DNA from: Bin107 sp965221655
GTDB lineage: Bacteria; UBA8248
DNA: 64,000 bases
Direction: 5' to 3'
Assembly (NCBI GenBank): GCA_965221655.1
Contig: OZ244906.1
Coordinates: 2,728,001 to 2,792,000 of the forward strand
This document shows positions 9,426 through 18,324 of this stretch, piece by piece (position 1 is the stretch's first letter; each line of letters starts with the position of its first letter). Both the position numbers and the translations under genes were made by a program. The notes under the pieces were generated by a model. It did no database searches. It worked only from the letters and a program-made list of their open reading frames with translations, and was not told the DNA's origin.

Positions 9426-10175
9426 CTACATCCCCAGGCCGCCGTCGATGCGCAAGACGATGCCCGTTACGTAGCTCGCCTCCTCTGAGGCCAGAAAGAC
9501 GAAGCCCGCCGCCATCTCCTCGGGCGTGCCCCAGCGGCCCAGGCAGATGCGCTCGAGATACTTCGACTCGAAGCGCTCGTCGGTGCGTATCGTCTCCGTC
9601 ATCGGGGTGATCGCCGCGGGCGAGACGCAGTTGACGGTGATGCCGTAGCGCCCCAGCTCGCGCGCGGCGCTTTGGGTCGCGCCGACGATGCCCATCTTCG
9701 CCGCCGAATAGTTGATCTGGCCGATGGTGCCGCGCAGCCCCGCACCCGAGGTCACGTTGATGATGCGCCCTCCGCGCCGGGGAATCATGCGCTTCGCCGC
9801 CGCGTGGATGCCCGCCCACGTGCCCTTGAGGTGCACGGCGATCACCGCGTCCCACTGCTCTTCCGTCATCTTGTGGAGCATGGCCGCGCGCACGATGCCT
9901 GCGTTGTTCACCATGACGTCCAGGGGGCCGTGGGCCTGCTCGGACGCCTCGATGGCGGCCTCGACCTCGGCGGGCTTGCTCACGTCGGCCTTGCGGAAGG
10001 TCGCCTGCCCGCCCGCTTCGCGGGCCAGGCGCGCCGTCTCCTCCCCGTCTTTTTCGTTCATGTCCACGACGAGCACGCGCGCGCCCTCTTGCGCAAAGCG
10101 GGTGCAGACCGCGCGTCCGATGCCCTGGGCCGCGCCCGTCACGATGGTGTTCTTGTTTTCGAGTCTCATGCTCAT
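9426..10175 (-). CDS. SDR family oxidoreductase (FabG-like)
   Basis: This 249-residue classical short-chain dehydrogenase has the cofactor motif GAAQGIGRAV near the N-terminus, NNAG at mid-length, and a Ser-Tyr-Lys catalytic set in VTSGAGLRGTIGQINYSAAK. The C-terminal IDGGLGM is typical of FabG-like 3-oxoacyl reductases. In this operon it follows two MaoC-type hydratase genes, so it probably reduces or oxidises a 3-hydroxyacyl or related CoA ester. It lies 11 bases after the upstream hydratase gene. The exact substrate is not known. Confidence 0.9.
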   Translation of the reverse strand: MSMRLENKNTIVTGAAQGIGRAVCTRFAQEGARVLVVDMNEKDGEETARLAREAGGQATFRKADVSKPAEVEAAIEASEQAHGPLDVMVNNAGIVRAAMLHKMTEEQWDAVIAVHLKGTWAGIHAAAKRMIPRRGGRIINVTSGAGLRGTIGQINYSAAKMGIVGATQSAARELGRYGITVNCVSPAAITPMTETIRTDERFESKYLERICLGRWGTPEEMAAGFVFLASEEASYVTGIVLRIDGGLGM

Positions 10176-10186
10176 AAAATTCCTCT

Positions 10187-10597
10187 CTATCCGTCGTTCT
10201 CCATCCAGGCGTGGGCGACGCCCGCGGTGAGGACGCGGCCGCCCGCGTCAAATGCTTCCACCTTGCAGACGGCGAGGGGCCGGCCCTGTTCCTCGCGCAC
10301 GTCTTCGACCATCCCCCGGCAGGTGATGACCTCGCCGAGCCGCACCATGCCCTGAAAGCGCACCTCGAGCCTTTTGCACGCGCCTGCGCCGAAGGCGCTT
10401 TCGACGAACTGCCCCAGAATGCCCATCGAGAGCATTCCGTGGGCGATGACGCCTGCGAGTCCGCCTGCGCGCGCCGCTTCATCGTCGTAGTGAATCGGGT
10501 TGTAGTCCCCGCTCGCCCCCGCGTACATGACGAGCTGGGTTCTGGAGACGGGCTCTTTCACCAACTCGGGCAGGGCGTCGCCCTTTTGGCGGATCAT
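10187..10597 (-). CDS. MaoC-like hydratase, catalytic subunit
   Basis: This 136-residue hotdog protein carries the hydratase-2 motif GDYNPIHYDDEAA, with the Asp and His that activate water in (R)-specific enoyl-CoA hydratases. The ATG overlaps the stop of the upstream gene (ATGA), so the two are translationally coupled and probably form a heterodimer. The partner lacks these residues. A later in-operon SDR could act on the product. The family also includes dehydratases of polyketide and mycolic pathways (HadB), so the direction of reaction is inferred from context. Confidence 0.88.
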   Translation of the reverse strand: MIRQKGDALPELVKEPVSRTQLVMYAGASGDYNPIHYDDEAARAGGLAGVIAHGMLSMGILGQFVESAFGAGACKRLEVRFQGMVRLGEVITCRGMVEDVREEQGRPLAVCKVEAFDAGGRVLTAGVAHAWMENDG

Positions 10598-11043
10598 TCG
10601 CTTTCTCCGCGGTTTTCGAACCGCCTGAGCGACACCCATTTGCCCCCGCCCAGGCGGGTGCCCGCGCGCGCGTCGATAAATTCGTACGTGCGCTCGACGA
10701 ACACCAGATCGCCCGAGCGGCCCGATTTTTCGCTGATGTCGGTGATGGTGAACGATACGTCCACCTCGTCTCCCGCGCGCAGGGGGCGATCGAACTCATA
10801 GGTTTGCGAGGCGTGCAGCCCTACGTCGCCAAAATCGGCGGGCACGTCGGGATAGGCGTCCTTCGGCCGGAAGGTGGTGGGAAACGTGGGCGGGGCGAGG
10901 GCTTCCGGCCCCCGGTAGGCGGGGTTCGGGTCGCCGATGGCGTCGGCGAACTTCTCTATCGCCCCCTGCTCGACGCGCACGCGAAACGGCCCGTGCTTTT
11001 GCCCCACCAGAGCGCGGATCCCAGGCGTGATTCTCTTGCTCAT
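10594..11043 (-). CDS. MaoC/FAS1-like dehydratase, non-catalytic partner
   Basis: This 149-residue hotdog protein resembles the N-terminal (HadA/HadC-like) half of two-domain hydratases. The position of the hydratase motif reads GDPNPAYRG, so the catalytic His is replaced by Tyr. The later segment YEFDRPLRAGDEVDVSFTITD is typical of this group. It overlaps both neighbours by ATGA junctions, upstream with the acyl-CoA synthetase gene and downstream with the catalytic MaoC gene. The role is most likely substrate-binding and structural in a heterodimer. Confidence 0.85.
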   Translation of the reverse strand: MSKRITPGIRALVGQKHGPFRVRVEQGAIEKFADAIGDPNPAYRGPEALAPPTFPTTFRPKDAYPDVPADFGDVGLHASQTYEFDRPLRAGDEVDVSFTITDISEKSGRSGDLVFVERTYEFIDARAGTRLGGGKWVSLRRFENRGESE

Positions 11044-13145
11044 GCGGCTCCCGTCCTGATGCGCACGTCCACGGCGAGGCACCGCTCCGCCGTGGCGATG
11101 AGGGGGTTGACGTCCATCTCGGCGATAGCACCCCTGAGTTCGAGCGCCATGTCCGAGACCCGAACCATTATATCGGATACGAGGTGGGTGGGCACGGCGG
11201 GTCCGCCCCGGAAGCCCTCGAACACGGCGCGCGCGCGCAGGCCGCCGAGGGCGTGCTCGGCCTGGGCGGCGCCGAAGGGGGGCAGCAGGCGCGCCACGTC
11301 GCCGAGTGCCTCGACGAAAGTGCCGCCCAGCCCCGCCGACACGCAGGGGCCGAACGTCGCGTCGCCCGAGACGCCCACCAAAATCTCGAGACCTTGCGGA
11401 ACCATCTCCTGCACGAGCAGGCGCGCGTCCTCCGCGAGGGCGAGGAGTTTTTCCGCACCCGCAAGAATTTCCCCCGTTTCGCTTAAGTTCAGCAGCACGC
11501 CGCCGGCCTCGGTCTTGTGCGAGAGGGCGCCGGAGACCACCTTGAGTGCGACGGGGGAGCCGATTTCCTCCCGCGCGCGCAGCGCCTCTTCAGGCGTCGC
11601 TGCGAGCATCTCTGCCGGTCTGGGTATGCCGTAGAGGTCGAGGAGCGCGGCGCAGGCTTCGGGAGGCAAAAAGGCGTCTGCCGGGTGCGCCTCCACGATC
11701 TGCCTGGCGGCGTCGGCGCGCGCGCGGTTCACTTCCTCAGGCGCGCGCACCGCCTCCCCGGCCCGGGCGAGGGCGCACAGGCAGGCAAGCCCGCGAATCG
11801 CGCGCGCATAATCCCCGAACACGGGCACGCCCGCGCGCTTGAGTGTCTCGATATGCGCGCGCGGCCCGGTGAGCCAGGCGAAGGCGACGGGCTTTTTTGC
11901 GGAGGCGAACAGCGCGCGCACCTCCCCGGCCACGCGCTCGCCCACGTGGTGGTAGATGCCCATCAAGAAGAGCAGGGCGTCGACGCCTTCGTCTCCGGCC
12001 ACCGCCTCGCCCGCCGCGCGCAGGGGCTGGCTCTCGGGCTGGCTGACCATGAGCGAAACCAAATCGACGGGGTTGTCCCTGGGGGCGTAGTCGGGGAGGA
12101 TGGCGCCGAGCTTCGCCCGGGTCTCCTCTCCCAGAGCGGGGAGGGACAAGCCCGCGCTCGTCGCCGCGTCGGCTGCGAGTGCGCCCAACCCGCCCGAGAA
12201 GCTCAGGACGCCCACGCCCGTGCCCTGCATGGGCCGGGAGCGGGCGAGGAAGTCCGCGATTTCCAAAAACGCGTCCATGGAATCGAGCACCTGAATCCCG
12301 TATTGCGCGGCGAAGGCGTCAAAGACGTCGGTCGAGGTGGTGAGGGCGGCGGTGTGGCTCTGCGCCGCGCGGGCGCCCGCGCTCGTCTTGCCGCCCTTGA
12401 GCAGGACGATGGGCTTGCCGAGCGTGAGCGCGCGCAGGGCGGCGCGCCGCAGCCGCTCGCCGTCGCGCACGGATTCGAGATACCCGCAGATGACGCGCGT
12501 ATGCGGGTCGTCCAGAAAATATTCGACGCACTCGGCAAAATCCACGTCCACCTCGTTGCCCAGGCTCACGAGGCTGCTGATGCCCACCCCGCTCTCCTGA
12601 AAGCCGGTGAGCATGCACGCCCCCATGGCCCCGCTCTGGGTAACGAGGGCGACGGCGCCGGGAATCAGCGGGTCGTCGTCGCGAATCGAGATCGTAAAAG
12701 TCGCCATGAGCCGCGCGCGCACGTGCACCACGCCCATGCAGTTGGGGCCGAGCACGCGCATGCCCGAGGCCGCGCGAATCGCAAGAATCTCCTCCTGGAG
12801 TGCTGCGCCCTCCGCACCCGCCTCCGCAAAGCCCGAAGTGATGACGGCGGCGGCCTTTACCCCGCGCGCGGCGCACTGGGCGAGGGCGGGCAGCACGTCG
12901 TCTCTGGGCGTGCAGACCAAGGCGAACTCGGGGGCTTCGGGGAGCGAAGCCACGTCGGGGTAGCACTTGAGGCCCGCTATCTCCTCGCGCGCGGGGTTGA
13001 TGGGGTAGATGGGGCCGGGAAAGCCGTATTGTTTCGTGAGCCGAATCGGGATGCCGCCCAGGCGCCGCAGGTTCGAGGATGCTCCCACCACGGCGAAGGA
13101 TTGGGGGTGAAACAGGCTGTCGAGAGAGCCACCGGGCGCGCCCAT
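11040..13145 (-). CDS. NDP-forming acyl-CoA synthetase (fused alpha and beta domains)
   Basis: This 701-residue protein is of the ADP/GDP-forming acetate-CoA ligase family. The N-terminal CoA-binding domain begins FHPQSFAVVGAS. A succinyl-CoA-ligase-like flavodoxin part holds the phospho-histidine in AQSHTAAL. The C-terminal ATP-grasp domain includes GSPVALKVVSGALSHKTEAGG. The enzyme makes (or uses) acyl-CoA with NDP/NTP. Substrate is unknown. Position between two hydratase pairs suggests it activates the organic acid degraded by this operon. The start is the ATG at 13145; the stop overlaps the next gene. Confidence 0.9.
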   Translation of the reverse strand: MGAPGGSLDSLFHPQSFAVVGASSNLRRLGGIPIRLTKQYGFPGPIYPINPAREEIAGLKCYPDVASLPEAPEFALVCTPRDDVLPALAQCAARGVKAAAVITSGFAEAGAEGAALQEEILAIRAASGMRVLGPNCMGVVHVRARLMATFTISIRDDDPLIPGAVALVTQSGAMGACMLTGFQESGVGISSLVSLGNEVDVDFAECVEYFLDDPHTRVICGYLESVRDGERLRRAALRALTLGKPIVLLKGGKTSAGARAAQSHTAALTTSTDVFDAFAAQYGIQVLDSMDAFLEIADFLARSRPMQGTGVGVLSFSGGLGALAADAATSAGLSLPALGEETRAKLGAILPDYAPRDNPVDLVSLMVSQPESQPLRAAGEAVAGDEGVDALLFLMGIYHHVGERVAGEVRALFASAKKPVAFAWLTGPRAHIETLKRAGVPVFGDYARAIRGLACLCALARAGEAVRAPEEVNRARADAARQIVEAHPADAFLPPEACAALLDLYGIPRPAEMLAATPEEALRAREEIGSPVALKVVSGALSHKTEAGGVLLNLSETGEILAGAEKLLALAEDARLLVQEMVPQGLEILVGVSGDATFGPCVSAGLGGTFVEALGDVARLLPPFGAAQAEHALGGLRARAVFEGFRGGPAVPTHLVSDIMVRVSDMALELRGAIAEMDVNPLIATAERCLAVDVRIRTGAA

Positions 13146-13154
13146 GCAAGAAAA

Positions 13155-13601
13155 TCAGGCGAGCAGGCCGCTCGCCGTGCCCAAGGTGACGGCAGTGCCT
13201 TCTTGGTTCAGGAGCGAAACGTCGAACACGCAGCGCGTCGCGCCCCCCTCGCTCGTCTTCTCGCGCAGCGTCGCCGAGAGCGTGAGCACGTCGCCCGGAA
13301 AGATGGGTTTGACGAAGGAGACTTCCAGCGCACCGCCCGCCACGAACCCCATTCCCAGATGGTCCACCATGAGCTCGGATATGAACGAGACGGGGTGGCG
13401 CCCGGTGGCCACCGCGCGGGGCAGGCCCGCTTTTCTCGCCACCTCGTCGTCGGTGTGGATGTTCTTCGTGTCGCGTCCGCCCGTTACGTAACGGTTGAAG
13501 CGCGCAATGTCCGCGCGCTCCACCGCGTGGGTGCGGGGCGGCAGGGCGTCGCCCGGTTGCATGCGCTCTATCTGCGCGCGCGCCTCAGTCATCTTCTGCA
13601 T
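13155..13601 (-). CDS. MaoC-like hydratase, catalytic subunit (second pair)
   Basis: This 148-residue hotdog protein carries GRDTKNIHTDDEVA, which keeps the Asp-x-x-x-x-His of the hydratase-2 motif, and ATGRHPVSF in the following helix. It overlaps the upstream gene by 17 bases and is only nine bases from the acyl-CoA synthetase gene downstream. Together with the upstream non-catalytic homologue it repeats the paired arrangement found at 10187-11043. The start could be Met1 (13601, after GAAGG) or Met4 (13592). Substrate is unknown. Confidence 0.87.
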   Translation of the reverse strand: MQKMTEARAQIERMQPGDALPPRTHAVERADIARFNRYVTGGRDTKNIHTDDEVARKAGLPRAVATGRHPVSFISELMVDHLGMGFVAGGALEVSFVKPIFPGDVLTLSATLREKTSEGGATRCVFDVSLLNQEGTAVTLGTASGLLA

Positions 13602-14028
13602 GCCTTCGGGTGAGGCTCAAGACAGAGGTGTGCGAAGAGGTAACCAGCAACTCCCCGGCCTCGTCGGTGACGATGAGTTCGCTCACTATCCAGCCCTTCT
13701 CGCGTTTGACGTAGAGGTCTTTGACGACGACTTTTTGCCGCACCCGCTCGCCGACCCGCACGGGCTTGTGGAAGCGGTAGCCCAGCTTCGCGTGTATGGT
13801 GCCGAAGCGCTTGTAGTTCGCATCATAAATGGCGAGCAGATCGTTCACGAATATCATCGGCGGGGCGATGGCCCCGCCCAGCGGCGAGGCGCTCTCGTAC
13901 CACTCCCGCTGCGCACCCACGGCCTCGCAGTGCGCGTCTACCATCGCGCGGGTTACCTCCAGGCTGCGCTCGCCGATGGTCATGCCGACGCGCAGGTTCT
14001 CCCAGACGAAATCAGGCTTTTCATTCAT
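13585..14028 (-). CDS. MaoC-like dehydratase, probable non-catalytic partner
   Basis: The 147-residue product is a hotdog-fold protein in which the catalytic Asp/His positions read GAQREWYES, so it probably cannot hydrate by itself. The strand LGYRFHKPVRVGERV and the C-terminal VTSSHTSVLS match MaoC/NodN-type domains. The ATG at 14028 follows GGAGAC. It overlaps the catalytic subunit gene downstream and follows the selenoprotein gene upstream by about 40 bases, all in one direction. Confidence 0.82.
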   Translation of the reverse strand: MNEKPDFVWENLRVGMTIGERSLEVTRAMVDAHCEAVGAQREWYESASPLGGAIAPPMIFVNDLLAIYDANYKRFGTIHAKLGYRFHKPVRVGERVRQKVVVKDLYVKREKGWIVSELIVTDEAGELLVTSSHTSVLSLTRRHAEDD

Positions 14029-14069
14029 CGCAGGTCTCCGGGGGGTGGGGGTCTTTTGCTCTCCCCCCC

Positions 14070-14732
14070 TCAATCCTCCTCGTTCGCCTCGGGAAAGCTC
14101 CCGGGCCAGTCGGCCGCCATGCGCTCGATGTAGGCTCTCAAGTCCTCGGGGTTTTGTCTGCGCCCGTGCTTGATGCCCTCTATCTTCTCTTCGTCGTCCA
14201 GGGGAATCCGCAGGGAGTCCTGAAAGCGGTTGCGCATGTTGAAGTAGGTGACGACCATGGTGAGCTCGACGAATTCGCGCTCATCGAAGCGGCTGCGCAC
14301 GTGGTCGAACACGTCGTCGCGCGCCTTGGCGGTGTTCTTCGTCACGTGCTCCGCCCAGAGGACGGCGGCCTTCTCGCGCGCGGTGAGCGTTGGTGAATCC
14401 ATGTAGGCGTCCGAGCAGATTTCAGCCACTTGCTCCTCGGTGATGCCGGCGTCCCGACCGAGCGCCGTGTTGTGCCCGAGTCAGTACGCACAGCCGTTTA
14501 AGTGGCTGGTCTTGATGACGGCCATCTCCTTGATGCGTGTGGACAGCACCGTGCCGAGCCCCTCGCGCATGAGCGTTACGGTGAGAGGCAGCATCATCTT
14601 GGCGACGTAGGGTTGGTAGGCCATGACGGCGTAGGAGTTTGCCACGCGGCCGAGCATGGAGGTGACGCCCGCGAACAGCCTTGCGGCCTCGCCTTCGGCC
14701 TCCTCGGTGCGGATGGGCTTCATCTCGCGCAT
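14070..14732 (-). CDS. Carboxymuconolactone decarboxylase/AhpD-like selenoprotein (CxxU)
   Basis: This AhpD/CMD-superfamily protein (220 aa) is read through an in-frame UGA at 14483-14481. The active-site motif reads NGCAY-U-LGHNTALG, where Cys81-x-x-U84 and His87 replace the usual CxxC...H of thiol-disulfide or peroxide-reducing AhpD-like proteins. Both halves are CMD-like: the upstream helix ends MAVIKTSHLNGCAY, and the downstream part runs to a normal stop. A bacterial SECIS-like hairpin follows the UGA. GGAG precedes the ATG at 14732; an ATG at 14750 overlaps the upstream stop as ATGA and is an alternative. It is the second gene of the catabolic operon. Automatic callers would split it in two. 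Confidence 0.88.
14447..14467 (-). promoter_or_regulatory. SECIS-like hairpin for the CMD selenoprotein
   Basis: On the minus strand the stem CGGCG/CGCCG continues as CTC/GGG (one U-G pair, one bulged A) and is capped by the apical loop GGUC. The loop starts 21 bases after the UGA. This fits the bacterial SECIS rule of a stem-loop within the coding region, about 16-37 bases downstream, with G in the first loop positions. Confidence 0.75.
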
Positions 14733-14746
14733 AGGGGCGTCTCCAC

Positions 14747-15484
14747 TCATTCTACGGGGGGCCAGATGCGCCGCGCGCGCGTGGGCGAACCCGGTGCGTG
14801 GAGCAGGCGCTGGCACACGTGGTAGGACCAGTCGTTCTCGCCGGGGATGAGCTTGTCCGCGCGCGGGAAGTGGGTGAGCACCTTATCGAGGGAGGAGAAC
14901 TCGTAGAAGATGCAGTGCTTCGCCCAGCCGGCCGCCGAGACGAGCTTGCGCGTCCCCACGCAGCCGCGCATGTACTTCATCGCGGGCAGGCGATCCTGCG
15001 CGTACCAGGCGCTCAGGTCAAAATCGTCCTCGGGCGTGAAGCAGTTGAAAGTGCCCATCTGGATAATCGGCGCGGGCGGGCCGCCCACGGCGCGCGTGGC
15101 GGCGTCGGGGCCGTTCACCCTGTCCACCTCGCTCAGAATGCAGGTGCGCTCGCCGATTCTCTTTGCGAGCATGGCCCTGGTGTCTTCGGAGTAGGTTTTT
15201 GCGAGCTGGGCGGGGTTAGGGCTCAGGAACGTCTCCGCACTCGCGGCGCCAAAGAGCAGCAGGTATTCCGTGCCGCCCGGAATCGAGGGGTCGTCCGTGT
15301 AGGCGAGGTGGTCTTTTTTCTTCGCCTTGGGCGACTGCCTGTCGATGAGCTCGTAGTGGGCCGCCCACATGTAGCCGGGGCGCTGGAGCGCTTGCCTGAT
15401 GTGGGTGTCGTGGAGCCACTCGTTGTAGGCCTGCTCGTCTTCTGGCGGCAAGTCGTACCAGGTCGCCCAGATGCTTCTGTCCAT
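14747..15484 (-). CDS. Hypothetical protein, possibly EthD-like dimeric alpha+beta barrel
   Basis: This 245-residue soluble protein begins MDRSIWATWYDLPPEDEQ and has YNEWLHDTHIRQ, resembling the short ferredoxin-like EthD/dimeric barrel proteins that accompany degradative operons. A second similar half begins near residue 140 (MGTFNCFTP, then AWYAQDRLPAMKYM), so the protein may be an internal duplication of the fold. Function is not known. It is the first gene of the 15.5-9.4 kb operon, and its stop overlaps an ATG of the selenoprotein gene. Family assignment is tentative. Confidence 0.65.
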   Translation of the reverse strand: MDRSIWATWYDLPPEDEQAYNEWLHDTHIRQALQRPGYMWAAHYELIDRQSPKAKKKDHLAYTDDPSIPGGTEYLLLFGAASAETFLSPNPAQLAKTYSEDTRAMLAKRIGERTCILSEVDRVNGPDAATRAVGGPPAPIIQMGTFNCFTPEDDFDLSAWYAQDRLPAMKYMRGCVGTRKLVSAAGWAKHCIFYEFSSLDKVLTHFPRADKLIPGENDWSYHVCQRLLHAPGSPTRARRIWPPVE

Positions 15485-15509
15485 GCGGCCTCTCCCGGGG
15501 GTTGCGTGC

Positions 15510-15623
15510 TCAGCCCGAAGCCCTGCGCTTCTCCGGCGCGGCGCGCAAACACTTGGTGCACATCATCAGCGAAGCCGCCGCCGCGGTCTGCTCGATGCGG
15601 GTCTTTTCCCGCGCGTCGTCCAC
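15510..15623 (-). CDS. Possible micro-protein with CxxC motif (37 aa)
   Basis: A GTG at 15623 is preceded by GGAG with seven bases of spacing and opens a frame of 37 codons ending at 15510, 25 bases before the EthD-like gene. The product ends MMCTKCLRAAPEKRRASG, with a CxxC that could bind zinc or act in redox. There is no homology evidence. It could instead be leader sequence. Confidence 0.3.
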   Translation of the reverse strand: MDDAREKTRIEQTAAAASLMMCTKCLRAAPEKRRASG

Positions 15624-15733
15624 GTGCACTCTCCATGCTTGCAGCGCGGGAGGGAGCCGGCGCGGGCGGCGCATGTGTCTGCCGGCCCGCGGGAAGCCCA
15701 AGCGAAACCCGAACGGGGGTTCGGGAAGAATCG

Positions 15734-15809
<76 letters not shown>

Positions 15810-15944
15810 GGGGTAGAAAATGTTTACGCGCAGGGTGCGGGCAAGTCAACCCTGCGCCGCGGCGTTTCGCGGCGGCCTCCCATTTCGGCTTGACGCACGG
15901 GGGGGCTGCGTGTTCAATACCACCCGCGCGCGCATTGCGCGTTC

Positions 15945-16021
15945 GCCGACGTAGCTCAGCTAGGTAGAGCAGCTGATTCGTAATCAGCAGGTCACCGGTT
16001 CAAGTCCGGTCGTCGGCTCCA
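15945..16021 (+). tRNA. tRNA-Thr (anticodon CGT)
   Basis: A complete 77-base cloverleaf including encoded CCA: acceptor GCCGACG/CGTCGGC, anticodon stem GCTGA/TCAGC with loop TTCGTAA, T loop TTCAAGT. Anticodon CGU reads ACG (Thr). It ends only 46 bases before the dehydrogenase gene on the same strand. Confidence 0.97.
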
Positions 16022-16067
16022 CGAGAGCTCCATCCCGCGAGCGGTTCGGCATCTCCTGGGTGTGCGC

Positions 16068-16976
16068 ATGGCGAAAAGGGCGAGAGTGGGCGTCGTCGGC
16101 CTGGGGCGCATGGGCGGCCCTCTGGTGCGCAGGCTGCTGGGCCAGGGCGTTTCCCTCATGGCCTGGGACGTCTCCGAAGCCGCGCGTCGCCCCTTTGGGG
16201 AGAGCGAGGACGTGCTCCTCGCTCCGCCCGGGGAGATGGGCAAAGCCTGCGCGGTCGTCTTCTTCGTCGTTCCCTCCTCGGATGAGGTAGCCGCCTGCCT
16301 GCGGGGCAAGGGCGGTCTGCTGGCGAACGCGCGCAGAGGGCTCATCGTCTACGACCTCACGACGTCGGACCCCGCGAAGACCAGACGCCTCGCGCGTCGC
16401 GCCGAACGCGCGGGCGTGCGCTATCTCGACGCAGGCATGAGCGGCGGCCCCGCCGGCATCCTGGAGGGCAGGCTCACCCTCATGATCGGGGGTGATGAGA
16501 AGGTTTTGCGCCGCACGAAGAAATACCTCGCACCCTTCGTCGAGCGCACCTTTCACCTGGGGCCTTCGGGTGCGGGCCACGCCATGAAGATCGTCCACAA
16601 CATGGTGCTGCACACGATGTTTCTGGCGACATGCGAGGGTGCGCGCCTCATCGAGCGGCTGGGGATGCGCGTCGAGGACATGATAGACGTGTTCAACGTC
16701 TCAACCGCGTACAGCTACGCCAGCCGCCACCGCTTTCCGAACAACATTCTCTCGGGAAAGTGGAACGGGCAGGCGCGCGTCTACAACCTGGAGAAAGACG
16801 TGGGCATCGCCGTAGGCATGGGCAAGGACCGCGGCGCCGACCTCCCCCTGGCAGAGCGGACGCACGCCTTTCTGCGCAAGGCCGCCGCGCGGGGGATGCT
16901 CGAGGAGGATATGTCGCTGCTCTACCGCGACTTCGACGAAATCCACGGAACCGACGCGCGCGGGGACGATGTTTGA
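16068..16976 (+). CDS. Beta-hydroxyacid dehydrogenase (3-hydroxyisobutyrate dehydrogenase family)
   Basis: This 302-residue NAD(P)-dependent enzyme has the Rossmann motif GLGRMGGP at the N-terminus, the substrate-binding DAGMSGGPAGILEGRLT segment and GAGHAMKIVHNMV with the catalytic lysine. The family oxidises 3-hydroxyisobutyrate, tartronate semialdehyde or related beta-hydroxy acids; the exact substrate is not readable here. A GTG six bases earlier is an alternative start. It lies directly behind tRNA-Thr and before the superoxide dismutase gene. Confidence 0.9.
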   Translation: MAKRARVGVVGLGRMGGPLVRRLLGQGVSLMAWDVSEAARRPFGESEDVLLAPPGEMGKACAVVFFVVPSSDEVAACLRGKGGLLANARRGLIVYDLTTSDPAKTRRLARRAERAGVRYLDAGMSGGPAGILEGRLTLMIGGDEKVLRRTKKYLAPFVERTFHLGPSGAGHAMKIVHNMVLHTMFLATCEGARLIERLGMRVEDMIDVFNVSTAYSYASRHRFPNNILSGKWNGQARVYNLEKDVGIAVGMGKDRGADLPLAERTHAFLRKAAARGMLEEDMSLLYRDFDEIHGTDARGDDV

Positions 16977-17150
16977 CGCGCGTCCGTTCCCTCTCATAAA
17001 ATGCGGCCTCCCGGTAGGGCGGAGGCGAAAGGGTGCGCGCGGGGCAAGGCGCTGCCGCGTCGCCCGGAGGAGCCGTCCCGCAGGCTTCGATCATACAGAA
17101 AACGTGAACGAACGCGACGTTCCACCATCAATGGACAAAGGAGAACCGAA

Positions 17151-17738
<588 letters not shown>

Positions 17739-17751
17739 AGGGGGGTCTCTG

Positions 17752-18216
17752 ATGAGTTTGCGCGTGGGCGACGCGGCGCCCGACTTCGAATTGCCGAAAA
17801 CGCTGGCCGAGGGAGATACCGTCCGCCTGAGCGACTACCGCGGCAAAAAGAACGTGCTGCTTTGCTTCTACCCGTTCGACTTCTCCTCGGTGTGCAGCGA
17901 GCAACTGCCCGCCTACCAGGCGGAGAAGGCGCGCTTCGATGCTGCGGACTGCGAGGTGTTGGGCATCAGCGTCGACAGCCCCTTCGCCCATTCCGCCTGG
18001 GCGGAGCAGTACGGCATCGAGTTTCCGCTGCTCAGCGACTTCTTCGGCAAGGAGACGTGCGCGGCCTACGGCGTGCTGAACGACAAGGGCTTTAGCAACC
18101 GCGCGGTGATTCTCCTCGACAAGGAGGGGAAGATCGTCCATATGGAGGTTACGGCCTCCCCGCCCGAGAAGCCCGATGACGAGAAGCTCTTCGCGGCGGT
18201 CGAGGCGTTGGGCTAG
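17752..18216 (+). CDS. Peroxiredoxin (AhpC/TSA, AhpE/BCP-like)
   Basis: This 154-residue thiol peroxidase reduces peroxides. It starts LRVGDAAPDFELPK and has the peroxidatic motif PFDFSSVC (PxxxSxxC). A second cysteine in KETCAAYG could resolve the sulfenic acid. The length fits AhpE/BCP-type enzymes. The UGA selenocysteine use seen elsewhere in the window is not present here; the active site is ordinary Cys. It is the second gene of the SOD operon and is followed by a strong terminator. Confidence 0.93.
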   Translation: MSLRVGDAAPDFELPKTLAEGDTVRLSDYRGKKNVLLCFYPFDFSSVCSEQLPAYQAEKARFDAADCEVLGISVDSPFAHSAWAEQYGIEFPLLSDFFGKETCAAYGVLNDKGFSNRAVILLDKEGKIVHMEVTASPPEKPDDEKLFAAVEALG

Positions 18217-18240
18217 GCCGCTTCTCGGACGCAGGAACCA

Positions 18241-18276
18241 CGGGCGCGGGGTGCATCGCCCCGCGCCCGTTTTTTT
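18241..18276 (+). terminator. Intrinsic terminator of the SOD-peroxiredoxin operon
   Basis: A perfect 11-bp stem CGGGCGCGGGG/CCCCGCGCCCG (18241-18251/18259-18269) with a 7-base loop is followed by seven T (18270-18276), 24 bases after the peroxiredoxin stop. Confidence 0.95.
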
Positions 18277-18324
18277 CGTCTCTCACTCTCCCGGCCCCGC
18301 GGGGTCGGGCGGAGGTAGTGCGCG

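Noticed and set aside
14481..14483. The UGA in the CMD-like gene as evidence of a pseudogene or sequencing error
   Set aside because: The codon falls on the active-site cysteine, both flanks stay in frame and family-like, and a SECIS-like hairpin follows. Two more genes in the window show the same pattern at their active sites.
17752..18216. Selenocysteine in the peroxiredoxin
   Set aside because: The peroxidatic position is an ordinary cysteine codon (PFDFSSVC), and the frame has no internal stop.
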